DNA of 12,483 nt from Microbacteriaceae bacterium (GTDB lineage: Bacteria; Actinomycetota; Actinomycetes; Actinomycetales; Microbacteriaceae). Of this stretch, positions 6,586 through 12,483 are shown piece after piece; within the stretch, counting starts at the first letter, position 1, and every line of letters starts with the position of its first letter. A program made the position numbers and the translations under genes. The stretch lies in the NCBI GenBank assembly GCA_947453285.1, contig CANGGA010000016.1:1-12483 (forward strand), in the 5' to 3' direction. The notes beneath the pieces are model-generated. The model was given only the letters and a program-made list of their open reading frames with translations. It did not search any database and had not been told where the DNA came from.

Positions 6586-7214
6586 CTCCACCTCGCGTAG
6601 TCGTTCTCGACTATGGCAGCGGAAACGTTCACTCGGTAGCGAAGGCGCTCGTTGCCGCAGGTGCAGAAGTTGAACTGACCGCAGATCGGGCAAAGATACT
6701 TGAAGCAGAAGGCCTTGTGGTTCCCGGCGTCGGTGCATTCGAAGCAGTGATGAATCAACTAAAGGCGGTAAAAGGCGCAGAGCTGATCGACCAACGATTA
6801 ATCGCATCAAAAGCCGTGCTTGGCATTTGCGTTGGCCTGCAGGTCATGTTCGATTCCGGTGTCGAACATCAGGTTGAGTGCGATGGGTTGGGTCAATGGC
6901 CTGGCGTTGTCGAAATGTTGGAGGCGCCGGTCTTGCCGCACATCGGTTGGAACACCGTAAAGGCTGCTGAAGGCTCAGTGCTATTCGCTGGCATTGAAGA
7001 TGAACGCTTTTACTTCGTTCACTCCTATGGGGTTCGCAAGTGGTTGCTTGAATCGTCGAGCACATTCACCGCTCCAAAGGTTACCTGGGGTGAATACGGA
7101 TCAAAATTCGTAGCCGCAGTCGAAAACGGGCCACTAACTGCAACGCAGTTTCATCCAGAAAAATCAGGCGAAGCTGGAATCCAACTTTTGCGCAACTGGA
7201 TTAGAACTTTTTAG
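6582..7214 (+). CDS. hisH: Imidazole glycerol phosphate synthase glutaminase subunit HisH
   Basis: 210 residues, class I glutamine amidotransferase. HisH releases ammonia from glutamine and passes it to HisF, which makes imidazole glycerol phosphate and AICAR. The nucleophile Cys83 lies in GICVGLQVMF, the partners His191 and Glu193 in QFHPEKSGEAG, with PGVGAF (48-53), HIGWN (120-124) and YFVHSYG (144-150) also conserved. It starts at GTG 6582, overlapping the hisB stop by four bases (GTGA), a normal translational-coupling arrangement. hisF is not in the window, so the partner subunit must be encoded elsewhere. Confidence 0.96.
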   Translation: MTPPRVVVLDYGSGNVHSVAKALVAAGAEVELTADRAKILEAEGLVVPGVGAFEAVMNQLKAVKGAELIDQRLIASKAVLGICVGLQVMFDSGVEHQVECDGLGQWPGVVEMLEAPVLPHIGWNTVKAAEGSVLFAGIEDERFYFVHSYGVRKWLLESSSTFTAPKVTWGEYGSKFVAAVENGPLTATQFHPEKSGEAGIQLLRNWIRTF

Positions 7215-7228
7215 CAAGAAAGAAATAG

Positions 7229-7963
7229 ATGAGCGAGTACCTAGAACTTCTTCCTGCCGTTGACGTTGCAGATGGCAAGGCTGTTCGCCTAACTCAGGGT
7301 GAGGCGGGAAGCGAAACTGATTACGGCTCACCGGTCGAAGCGGCGATGACCTGGATCAACGCCGGAGCCGAGTGGATTCACCTTGTCGATCTAGACGCCG
7401 CCTTTGGCCGCGGCGATAATCGCGCGGTAATCGCAGAAGTGGTTGCAGCGGCGACCTCGGTGAAGATCGAACTTAGCGGTGGCATACGTGACGACGCTTC
7501 GCTAGAGGCTGCGCTTGAAGCCGGTGCGACTCGTGTGAACCTTGGCACTGCGGCCCTCGAAGACCCGGACTGGACCTCAAGGGTGATCGAACGATTTGGC
7601 GATGCAATTGCTGTTGGTCTCGATGTGCGCGGCACCACCCTTGCCGCCCGCGGTTGGACTCAAGATGGCGGTGACCTATTTGAGGTTTTGGCGAGACTCG
7701 AAGATGCGGGCTGCGCGCGCTATGTAGTCACCGATGTGACCAAGGATGGCACCCTGCGCGGACCAAACCTAGAGCTATTGCGCCAGGTAATGCAGAAAAC
7801 ATCGAAGCCGGTCGTTGCCTCTGGCGGCATTTCGTCACTCGACGACATCCGTGATCTTCGTGCATTGGTCGGTGAAGGCCTAGAAGGAGCGATTCTCGGA
7901 AAGTCGCTCTATGCCAACAAGTTCACGCTCGAAGAAGCGCTAGCCATCGCTTCGACGAAGTAG
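7229..7963 (+). CDS. priA: Phosphoribosyl isomerase PriA (HisA, probably HisA/TrpF)
   Basis: 244 residues, a TIM barrel. PriA isomerises ProFAR to PRFAR in histidine synthesis; in many actinobacteria it also does the TrpF step of tryptophan synthesis. LLPAVDV with catalytic Asp12, HLVDLDAAFG (51-60), ELSGGIRDD (81-89), GLDVRG (130-135) and VTDVTKDGTL (167-176, Asp173 probable general acid) are present. Arg141 and Trp143 in the ARGW loop match the Arg and Trp that serve the dual-specificity active site of mycobacterial PriA. Dual activity is therefore likely but inferred. An A-rich ribosome site (AAGAAAG at about 7216-7222) precedes the ATG. It is the last recognised histidine gene of this cluster. 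Confidence 0.94.
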   Translation: MSEYLELLPAVDVADGKAVRLTQGEAGSETDYGSPVEAAMTWINAGAEWIHLVDLDAAFGRGDNRAVIAEVVAAATSVKIELSGGIRDDASLEAALEAGATRVNLGTAALEDPDWTSRVIERFGDAIAVGLDVRGTTLAARGWTQDGGDLFEVLARLEDAGCARYVVTDVTKDGTLRGPNLELLRQVMQKTSKPVVASGGISSLDDIRDLRALVGEGLEGAILGKSLYANKFTLEEALAIASTK

Positions 7964-7969
7964 CCCAGC

Positions 7970-8746
7970 ATGACTTTTGAGCACGAACATATCAACGAAA
8001 ATCGATTTTCCGATTCGGCTGGCACGCCATGGGCTGGTCGTGAGTTTGACGTAAACAATTTTGCCGGCGATGATGGCTCGGCACCGGCGCCTCTGATTGC
8101 TGCACTCAAGAAATTTCAAAACGGTGAGGCTCTTGCCGAAGATGTAATCGATGCAATTCGGCAATCACGCCTGCTGATTCCGCTGCTCGCAAATCTAGGC
8201 GAAAGCGAAGTGGGTGCACACGGTCACAAAGTCGACAAGAGTGCAGAGTTGAGCATTGTTACGGTGGCAACTCCCGATGATCAAAACGGTTTGCCGGTTT
8301 TTAGTTCGGTAGCAGCAATGCAGAAGTGGAACCCGATTGCTCGACCGGTTCCGGCCGACGCCCGCAGAGTCGCGCTCGCGGCAGCCGCAGAAGAAAACAC
8401 TCGAATAATTCTTGATCCAGAGAATGAAACCGAGTTCGCGATTCGCAGACCGGCGATTGCTGCGATTGCTCAGGGCCTCAACTGGGTTCATCCCGCTCGC
8501 AACCTGCAGGTGTTCGAAGAACTCAAGCGAATCGTTCAGCAATTCGACCACTTCATGATGTTCGAGTTGCAGGATTGCGACCCACAGTCGCGCCTGCACT
8601 CAGCCGAATTGATGTTAGTTATGACGCTTAGCCCAGGTTTCAGCCAAGAAGAAGTTGCCGAACTGATGCAGCGATTTGCTGTCAAACTTGGTGAGAGCGA
8701 GCTTGTCGCCGAACACGTCGACAGCTTGCGCGTGAAATTGGCCTAG
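7970..8746 (+). CDS. SseB family protein
   Basis: 258 residues. The N-terminal third begins NRFSDSAGTPWAGREF, typical of the actinobacterial group. It leads into an SseB N-terminal-like domain at about 40-165, including LLIPLLA, ELSIVTVATPDDQNGLPVFSS and the WNPIARPVP stretch. The C-terminal part has alternating hydrophobic and acidic segments and no recognised motif. No signal peptide or membrane segment. The biochemical role of these proteins is unknown; the name comes from domain similarity only and does not imply virulence. The start is six bases after the priA stop with no Shine-Dalgarno, so translation probably depends on ribosomes finishing priA. The gene converges on the DUF1844 gene with 13 bases between them. 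Confidence 0.85.
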   Translation: MTFEHEHINENRFSDSAGTPWAGREFDVNNFAGDDGSAPAPLIAALKKFQNGEALAEDVIDAIRQSRLLIPLLANLGESEVGAHGHKVDKSAELSIVTVATPDDQNGLPVFSSVAAMQKWNPIARPVPADARRVALAAAAEENTRIILDPENETEFAIRRPAIAAIAQGLNWVHPARNLQVFEELKRIVQQFDHFMMFELQDCDPQSRLHSAELMLVMTLSPGFSQEEVAELMQRFAVKLGESELVAEHVDSLRVKLA

Positions 8747-8753
8747 CGGCCAA
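8738..8753. terminator. Hairpin at SseB/DUF1844 convergent ends
   Basis: TTGGCC-TAGC-GGCCAA: a perfect six-pair stem with a four-base loop that contains the SseB-gene stop TAG. For the minus-strand DUF1844 transcript the stem is followed by TTTC, a short U-run, so it is a better terminator in that direction. Confidence 0.5.
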
Positions 8754-8759
8754 AACGAA

Positions 8760-9113
8760 TTAGTTGACCGGGCCGGTGTATTTTTCGCCCGGGCCTTGGC
8801 CAGGCGCATCCTTGATTGCCGAAGCCTCCTTGAAGGCCAACTGAAGCGAGCGAAGACCATCACGAAGTGGTCGTGCGTGGTGGTCGCCAAGGTCTGGGGC
8901 AGCAGCGGTCAGTAACCCAGCCAATGCGTTGATTAGCTTGCGGGCCTCGTCAAGGTCTGCCGGGTAACCGTCTTCGCCGAGGCCGCATTGCACGGCGGCG
9001 GCGCTCATCAGGTGAACGGCGGTGGTGGTGATGACCTCAACCGCTGGCACCTCGCCGATGTCGCGAACCTGGTCGGCTACGTCGCGAAACTCTGATGATT
9101 CAAACTCTGGCAA
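8760..9113 (-). CDS. DUF1844 family protein
   Basis: 117 residues from the preferred start, acidic and mostly helical, cytoplasmic. Family-like segments are VPAVEVITTTAVHLMSAAAVQCGL near the N-terminus, DLDEARKLINALAGLLTAAAPDL in the middle and a C-terminal GPGEKYTGPV. The family is found next to infC in many actinobacteria; its function is not known. The frame opens at TTG 9131, but a strong AGGAG (9122-9126 on the minus strand) sits eight bases before a second TTG at 9113. The start at 9113 is therefore chosen, giving MPEFESSEF. A minus-strand TAGCCT at 9143-9148 may be its -10. Transcription is divergent from infC. Confidence 0.85.
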   Translation of the reverse strand: MPEFESSEFRDVADQVRDIGEVPAVEVITTTAVHLMSAAAVQCGLGEDGYPADLDEARKLINALAGLLTAAAPDLGDHHARPLRDGLRSLQLAFKEASAIKDAPGQGPGEKYTGPVN

Positions 9114-9158
9114 AGGGTTTACTCCTGACAACTCGTTCTGCTAGGCTAACCCATGGCT

Positions 9159-9174
9159 CCGAGGTTCGCCTCGG
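9159..9174. repeat. TTCG-loop hairpin in the infC upstream region
   Basis: CCGAGG-TTCG-CCTCGG is a perfect six-pair hairpin lying between the divergent DUF1844 and infC genes. Its inner 13 bases, GAGGTTCGCCTCG, recur exactly at 9351-9363 inside infC. No U-tract follows on either side, so a simple terminator is unlikely. Whether it lies in a transcript is unknown because I find no convincing infC promoter. Confidence 0.5.
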
Positions 9175-9253
9175 TCAGAAGTGGATTCAATTCCCACCCA
9201 GTTCACCGCCTTATTAGGTGTTCGGGTAAAGCTTTTGGAAACTTCGTTTCTGT

Positions 9254-9307
9254 ACGCGTGCGGCTCCTGTCGCTTGCGTGGCCAAGATGTCACGTCTAAA
9301 AAGGAGC
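9254..9307 (+). promoter_or_regulatory. infC leader hairpin with loop complementary to the Shine-Dalgarno
   Basis: Bases 9254-9262 (ACGCGTGCG) pair with 9271-9279 (CGCTTGCGT), with one G-U pair and one U-U mismatch, leaving an eight-base loop GCTCCTGT. Loop bases GCTCCT (9263-9268) are the exact complement of AGGAGC (9302-9307), which is the infC ribosome site. An H-type pseudoknot or alternative pairing could hide the site. Pairing is seen directly; control of infC translation is inferred. Confidence 0.45.
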
Positions 9308-9311
9308 AAAG

Positions 9312-9917
9312 ATCAGCGACCCACGTATCAATGAGCGCATCCGTGTGCCTGAGGTTCGCCTCGTCGGCGCAGCAGGTGAGCAGATTGGTGTAGTTCGCAT
9401 CGAAGATGCACTGCGTCTTGCACAAGAAGCAGATCTCGACCTAGTCGAGGTAGCACCAGATGCGAAGCCGCCAGTAGCGAAACTAATGGACTTCGGAAAA
9501 TTCAAATACGAAGCAGCCCAAAAAGTTCGCGAGGCGCGCAAAAACCAGGTCAACACCGTTCTAAAAACCGTTCGTTTCGGTTTGAAGATCGATGATCACG
9601 ACTATGGAACAAAGCGTGGGCAGATCGAAAAATTCTTGAAGGCCGGTGACAAGGTCAAGGTGATCGTGGTTTTCCGCGGTCGCGAGCAGAGCCGTCCAGA
9701 AATGGGCGTCAAGTTGCTACAAAAACTTGCCGAAGAAGTAAACGGTTTTGGTGCCGTCGAATCGACTCCGTCGGTTGATGGTCGAAACATGGTTATGGTT
9801 ATCGGTCCATTGAAGAACAAGGCAGAGGCTAAGGCCGAAGCGAAAAAGGCAGCATCTAAGGCGCAGGCCAAGGATGCTCCAGCAGAGACCCAAGAGTCGG
9901 CACCAGCCGGCGAATAG
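9312..9917 (+). CDS. infC: Translation initiation factor IF-3, AUC start
   Basis: 201 residues if read from ATC at 9312. IF3 binds the 30S subunit, keeps 50S away and rejects non-canonical start codons. The N-domain opens with the family signature ISDPRINERIRVPEVRLVG; DLVEVAPDAKPPVAKLMDFGKFKYE precedes the linker, and the C-domain carries FRGREQSRPEMG. A Lys/Ala-rich tail of about 30 residues ends the protein. An in-frame TAA at 9297 and the lack of any ATG, GTG or TTG before GTG 9345 leave ATC 9312 as the start that keeps the conserved N-terminus. AAGGAG (9301-9306) stands five bases before it, while GTG 9345 has no ribosome site. Rare start codons (AUU, AUC, AUA) on infC are known and let IF3 repress itself. 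It heads the infC-rpmI-rplT operon. Confidence 0.93.
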   Translation: MSDPRINERIRVPEVRLVGAAGEQIGVVRIEDALRLAQEADLDLVEVAPDAKPPVAKLMDFGKFKYEAAQKVREARKNQVNTVLKTVRFGLKIDDHDYGTKRGQIEKFLKAGDKVKVIVVFRGREQSRPEMGVKLLQKLAEEVNGFGAVESTPSVDGRNMVMVIGPLKNKAEAKAEAKKAASKAQAKDAPAETQESAPAGE

Positions 9918-9929
9918 AAGGAGAAAGCA

Positions 9930-10124
9930 ATGCCAAAGCAGAAGACCCACTCGGGCGCCAAGAAGCGTTTCCGCTTCACCGGTAGCGGCAAGCTAATGAA
10001 GCAGCAGATCAACATGCGCCACAACCAGGAGCACATGTCTAGCCGCCGTAAGCGCCGTCTAAATGTTGACCAGGTAGTTTCACCAGCAGACTTCAAGACC
10101 ATCAAGAAGCAGCTCGGCAAGTAA
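9930..10124 (+). CDS. rpmI: 50S ribosomal protein L35
   Basis: 64 residues, the normal size, very basic. The typical start MPKQKTHSGAKKRFRFTGSG is present, as are the central MRHNQEHMSSRRKRRL and the end IKKQLGK. L35 is a late-assembling protein of the large ribosomal subunit. AAGGAG at 9918-9923 lies six bases before the ATG and directly follows the infC stop, so the gene is cotranscribed with infC and rplT, the near-universal order in bacteria. No pseudoknot of the kind described for the E. coli rpmI site was evident by eye. Confidence 0.97.
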   Translation: MPKQKTHSGAKKRFRFTGSGKLMKQQINMRHNQEHMSSRRKRRLNVDQVVSPADFKTIKKQLGK

Positions 10125-10154
10125 CCGATCTTTTAGAACTAGGAGCATCTACAA

Positions 10155-10538
10155 ATGGCAAGAGTAAAAAACGCGGTTAACTCGCACAAGAAGCGCCGCA
10201 CCGTTCTCGAGCGTGCCTCGGGATACCGCGGTCAGCGTTCACGTCTTTACCGCATGGCGAAGCAGCAGATGCTGCACTCGTTGGTCTACGCATTCAACGA
10301 CCGTCGTGCACGCAAGGGTGACTTCCGTCGCCTATGGATTCAGCGCATCAACGCGGCTGCCCGTTCAAACGGCATGACTTACAACCGTTTCATCCAGGGC
10401 CTTGCCTTGGCTGGAGTTCAGGTTGACCGTCGCATTCTCGCTGACCTCGCGGTCAACGAGCCAAAGACTTTCACATCTTTGGTAGCGACTGCAAAAGCTG
10501 CACTTCCTGCAGACACTTCTGCACCAAAGGCAAAGTAG
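10155..10538 (+). CDS. rplT: 50S ribosomal protein L20
   Basis: 127 residues. The N-terminal extension MARVKNAVNSHKKRRTVLERASGYRGQRS and the globular part with RRLWIQRINAAARSNGMTYNRF and LAGVQVDRRILADLA are standard for L20, which binds 23S rRNA early in 50S assembly and, in several bacteria, represses its own operon. AGGAG at 10141-10145 lies nine bases before the ATG. Two tandem TAG stops (10536-10541) end the gene. A strong terminator hairpin begins 58 bases after the first stop, inside the next reading frame. Confidence 0.97.
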   Translation: MARVKNAVNSHKKRRTVLERASGYRGQRSRLYRMAKQQMLHSLVYAFNDRRARKGDFRRLWIQRINAAARSNGMTYNRFIQGLALAGVQVDRRILADLAVNEPKTFTSLVATAKAALPADTSAPKAK

Positions 10539-10544
10539 TAGCAA

Positions 10545-11345
10545 TTGCTAATTGATCCCAAGTCGAACCAAGTTCGCGGGGTCGCCAAGCTCAACAAGAA
10601 AGACGCCCGGTCAGAGACCGGGCTCTTTCTGCTTGAGGGGCCACAGGGTTTAAAAGAAGCTCTCGATCGGCCCAAACTAGTCGTCGACCTCTATGCAACC
10701 GAAGAAGCAATTCAACGCCACGCAGATCTTTTTAAGCGCGCCGACGCCGCCAAGATTTTTGTGCAGGTCGTTTCAGAAGCGGTGCTCAAAGTAATGTGCG
10801 ACACCAACACACCGCAGGGCGTTGTGGCTGTCTGTCACCAACTGCACGTGAGCCTCGATGACCTGATCGATACCAAACCCCAACTGGTTGCATTACTCGC
10901 AAACATCCGTGACCCAGGAAATGCCGGCACGGTTCTGCGCGCTGCAGACGCCGCCGGAGCCGACGCCGTGATTTTTAGCGATAACAGTGTTGATGTCTAT
11001 AACCCAAAGGTCGTTCGATCAACCACTGGCTCAATTTTTCACCTGCCAGTTGTCATCGGAGCCGATATTGCCGAAACGATTGAAAAATTAAAGTCGAGCG
11101 GAATCCAAGTGCTCGCCGCCAATGGCGGGGGAGTCGAGCTTCCGAGCCTCGACCAAAAGCAGCTCGCAAAACCTACGGCTTGGGTAATGGGAAACGAGGC
11201 CTGGGGTTTCGAAACAGAGACTCTGGCTTTGGTCGATCTCGAAGTTGCGGTGCCAATTTATGGAGCGGCCGAGAGTCTCAACTTGGCAACCGCAGCCAGC
11301 ATTTGCCTCTATGCCTCAGCCTTCGCACAGAACGCCGCCGATTAG
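10545..11345 (+). CDS. SpoU/TrmH family RNA 2'-O-methyltransferase
   Basis: 266 residues, SPOUT (trefoil knot) fold. It transfers methyl from S-adenosylmethionine to a ribose 2'-OH in rRNA or tRNA; the target cannot be named from sequence. A substrate-binding N-domain (about 8-100, including TGLFLLEGPQ at 25-34) precedes the catalytic domain. Motif 1 is NIRDPGNAGTVLRAADAAG (120-138; Asn120 and Arg132 are the family's catalytic pair), motif 2 VMGNEAWGF (214-222) and motif 3 PIYGAAESLNLATAASI (237-253). It starts at TTG 10545, the first in-frame start after the tandem rplT stops; the resulting M-L-I-D-P-K-S matches the family N-terminus, but no ribosome site is seen. The placement between rplT and pheS is common in actinobacteria. 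Codons 18-29 double as a terminator hairpin. Confidence 0.92.
   Translation: MLIDPKSNQVRGVAKLNKKDARSETGLFLLEGPQGLKEALDRPKLVVDLYATEEAIQRHADLFKRADAAKIFVQVVSEAVLKVMCDTNTPQGVVAVCHQLHVSLDDLIDTKPQLVALLANIRDPGNAGTVLRAADAAGADAVIFSDNSVDVYNPKVVRSTTGSIFHLPVVIGADIAETIEKLKSSGIQVLAANGGGVELPSLDQKQLAKPTAWVMGNEAWGFETETLALVDLEVAVPIYGAAESLNLATAASICLYASAFAQNAAD
10597..10630 (+). terminator. Intrinsic terminator for infC-rpmI-rplT inside the next gene
   Basis: AGAAAGA (10597-10603) and GCCCGGT (10605-10611) pair with ACCGGGC (10617-10623) and TCTTTCT (10624-10630). This gives 14 pairs with one bulged C (10604) and a five-base loop CAGAG. The 3' arm ends in a pyrimidine/U-rich run continued by GCTT. This is classic factor-independent terminator architecture, placed 58 bases after the rplT stop, and the same bases encode a conserved part of the methyltransferase. 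Confidence 0.75.
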
Positions 11346-11357
11346 ACTAGAGCTCTT

Positions 11358-12398
11358 ATGTCTGGCTCAAACCCAATCACCGAAGCTGCTGTGGCAGCGG
11401 TCGTTGCCGACGCGCTAAAAGCCATCGCCGACGCAGGTGACCTGGCAGCGCTTCGCTCAATTCGCCAAGTTACCGTCGGTGAACAATCTGAGATTTCGAA
11501 ACTAAATGCTTCTCTAAAGACCATTGATGCCGAGTTCAAGGCCGCCGCCGGAGCTATCATCGGCAAGGCTCGAGGCGAAATCAACGCAGCCTTTGCCGCA
11601 CGCGAGGTCGAATTCGCAGCTGCTGACGAACGCGCAAAACTGTCAGCCGAAACCGTAGACGTCACGGCCGTGGTTACCCGCGTGCCATTCGGAGCGCGTC
11701 ATCCTTTGTCTCTTCTTCAAGATCAAATCTCGGATGTCTTCATCGGCATGGGCTGGGAGATCGCAGAAGGTCCCGAGCTCGAGCACGAATGGTTCAACTT
11801 CGATGCGTTGAACTTTGACGCAGATCACCCGGCTCGAGCGATGCAAGACACATTTTTTGTTGAGCCTGTCGATTCACACCTAGTTCTTCGCACCCACACA
11901 TCACCGGTTCAGGTTCGTTCTTTGCTTAGTCGCGAATTGCCGGTCTACGTTCTTTGCCCCGGGCGAGTGTTTAGAACAGACGAACTCGATGCAACGCACA
12001 CCCCGGTCTTTCACCAGGTAGAGGGTTTGGCTATCGACAAGGGGCTAACCATGGCAGATCTGCGTGGAACCCTAGAGCACTTTGCTCGCATCATGTTTGG
12101 CGAAGAAGCAAAGATTCGCTTGCGTCCTTCGTTCTTTCCTTTCACCGAACCATCGGCAGAACTAGACGTTTGGCACCCCGGCGCCAAAGGTGGCGCTCGT
12201 TGGGTCGAATGGGGCGGCTGCGGAATGGTGAACCCAAATGTTTTGCTTGCTGCGGGAATCGACCCTGAGGTTTATCAGGGCTTTGCATTCGGTATGGGCA
12301 TCGAGCGAACTTTGATGTTCCGCAATGACGTTCGCGATATGCACGACATGGTCGAGGCCGACGTGCGCTTCTCGCAGCAGTTTGGAGTGAACCTCTAA
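11358..12398 (+). CDS. pheS: Phenylalanine-tRNA ligase alpha subunit
   Basis: 346 residues, the normal length. PheS is the catalytic subunit of the alpha2beta2 synthetase that charges tRNA-Phe. An N-terminal coiled-coil tRNA-binding arm rich in Ala, Glu and Lys covers about 1-100. The class II core follows: HPARAMQDTFFVEP (157-170), LRTHTS (177-182), motif 2 GRVFRTDELDATHTPVFHQVEGL (202-224), FRPSFFPFTEPSAE-like LRPSFFPFTEPSAEL (255-269) and motif 3 GFAFGMGIERTLMFR (308-322, Arg317). The ATG at 11358 is twelve bases after the methyltransferase stop, with only a poor ribosome site (AGAG). The stop TAA overlaps the pheT ATG by one base, ensuring coupled translation of the two subunits. Confidence 0.97.
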   Translation: MSGSNPITEAAVAAVVADALKAIADAGDLAALRSIRQVTVGEQSEISKLNASLKTIDAEFKAAAGAIIGKARGEINAAFAAREVEFAAADERAKLSAETVDVTAVVTRVPFGARHPLSLLQDQISDVFIGMGWEIAEGPELEHEWFNFDALNFDADHPARAMQDTFFVEPVDSHLVLRTHTSPVQVRSLLSRELPVYVLCPGRVFRTDELDATHTPVFHQVEGLAIDKGLTMADLRGTLEHFARIMFGEEAKIRLRPSFFPFTEPSAELDVWHPGAKGGARWVEWGGCGMVNPNVLLAAGIDPEVYQGFAFGMGIERTLMFRNDVRDMHDMVEADVRFSQQFGVNL

Positions 12399-12483
12399 TG
12401 CGCGTTCCATTGTCATGGCTTGCCGAATACGTTGACCTACCAAGCGATGCAACACCAGATTCGGTCATGGCCGAACTTGTCAA
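12398..12483 (+). CDS. pheT: Phenylalanine-tRNA ligase beta subunit (5' end only)
   Basis: The first 28 codons are present before the window ends. The N-terminus MRVPLSWLAEYVDLP is the characteristic start of PheT, whose beta subunit carries the tRNA-binding EMAP-like domain and the editing site for misacylated Tyr-tRNA. The ATG overlaps the pheS stop (TAATG), and GGAG at 12384-12387 may serve as its ribosome site. Domains beyond the start lie outside the window. Confidence 0.95.
   Translation, partial: MRVPLSWLAEYVDLPSDATPDSVMAELV

Noticed and set aside
8768..8792. CCGGGC/GCCCGG stem in the DUF1844 3' end as an SseB terminator
   Set aside because: It lies in coding sequence for a conserved C-terminus, its T-run is in the loop rather than after the stem, and the hairpin at 8738-8753 explains the junction better.
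9181..9206. T-arm-like sequence (GTGG-ATTCAATTC-CCAC followed by CCAGTTCACC) suggesting a tRNA gene in the gap before infC
   Set aside because: The base at the top of the stem cannot pair, and no matching 5' acceptor strand, D-arm or anticodon arm is found about 65 bases upstream. Chance or, at most, an unprovable remnant.
9345..9917. infC starting at GTG 9345
   Set aside because: It loses the conserved ISDPRINERIR segment and has no ribosome site; ATC 9312 has both.
10563..10576. LexA-box-like TCGAAC-CAA-GTTCG near the methyltransferase start
   Set aside because: The spacing between half-sites is three bases rather than four, the last base of the second half-site differs, and it lies inside coding sequence.

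Overview
The window reads as a stretch of core chromosome from a small-genome, mid-GC actinobacterium. The best guess is a Microbacteriaceae-type planktonic lineage. This rests on gene order (miaA-dapF near hflX and lexA, a LysM gene divergent from lexA, hisC-hisB-hisH-priA, SseB and DUF1844 genes next to infC), on actinobacterial protein signatures (a PriA-type HisA, a TCGAAC-type LexA box) and on very tight packing. The taxonomic call is inference. No mobile element, CRISPR array, rRNA or tRNA gene was seen, and no gap without a gene exceeds about 215 bases.

Positions 1-4275 hold the 3' end of miaA (tRNA isopentenyl transfer) followed by dapF (lysine and peptidoglycan precursor). An RsmC-like methyltransferase lies on the minus strand and is divergent from hflX (ribosome-rescue GTPase) over only 34 bases. 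lexA is on the minus strand. dapF/methyltransferase and hflX/lexA each converge with just two bases between stop codons. Each junction carries an inverted repeat with both stops in its loop.

Positions 4276-4850 are an SOS control region. It has two LexA-box-like palindromes between lexA and a 94-residue membrane-anchored LysM protein. The arrangement matches the SOS division suppressors found beside lexA in Bacillus (YneA), Mycobacterium (ChiZ) and Corynebacterium (DivS).

Positions 4851-8746 carry hisC, hisB, hisH and priA, with tight spacing and translational coupling, then an SseB-domain gene. hisD, hisF and the other histidine genes are not here. A DUF1844 gene follows on the minus strand.

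Positions 9114-12483 hold the translation cluster infC-rpmI-rplT, a SpoU-family RNA methyltransferase, pheS and the start of pheT. infC has no usable ATG/GTG/TTG start that keeps its conserved N-terminus. It appears to begin at an AUC codon just after a good Shine-Dalgarno, consistent with IF3 self-control. Its leader contains a hairpin whose loop is exactly complementary to that Shine-Dalgarno. A textbook terminator hairpin sits inside the first 30 codons of the methyltransferase gene downstream of rplT.

I see no wholly new multi-gene system. The unusual content is regulatory: the infC start and leader, the coding-sequence terminator, leaderless divergent promoters, and hairpins at stop codons.
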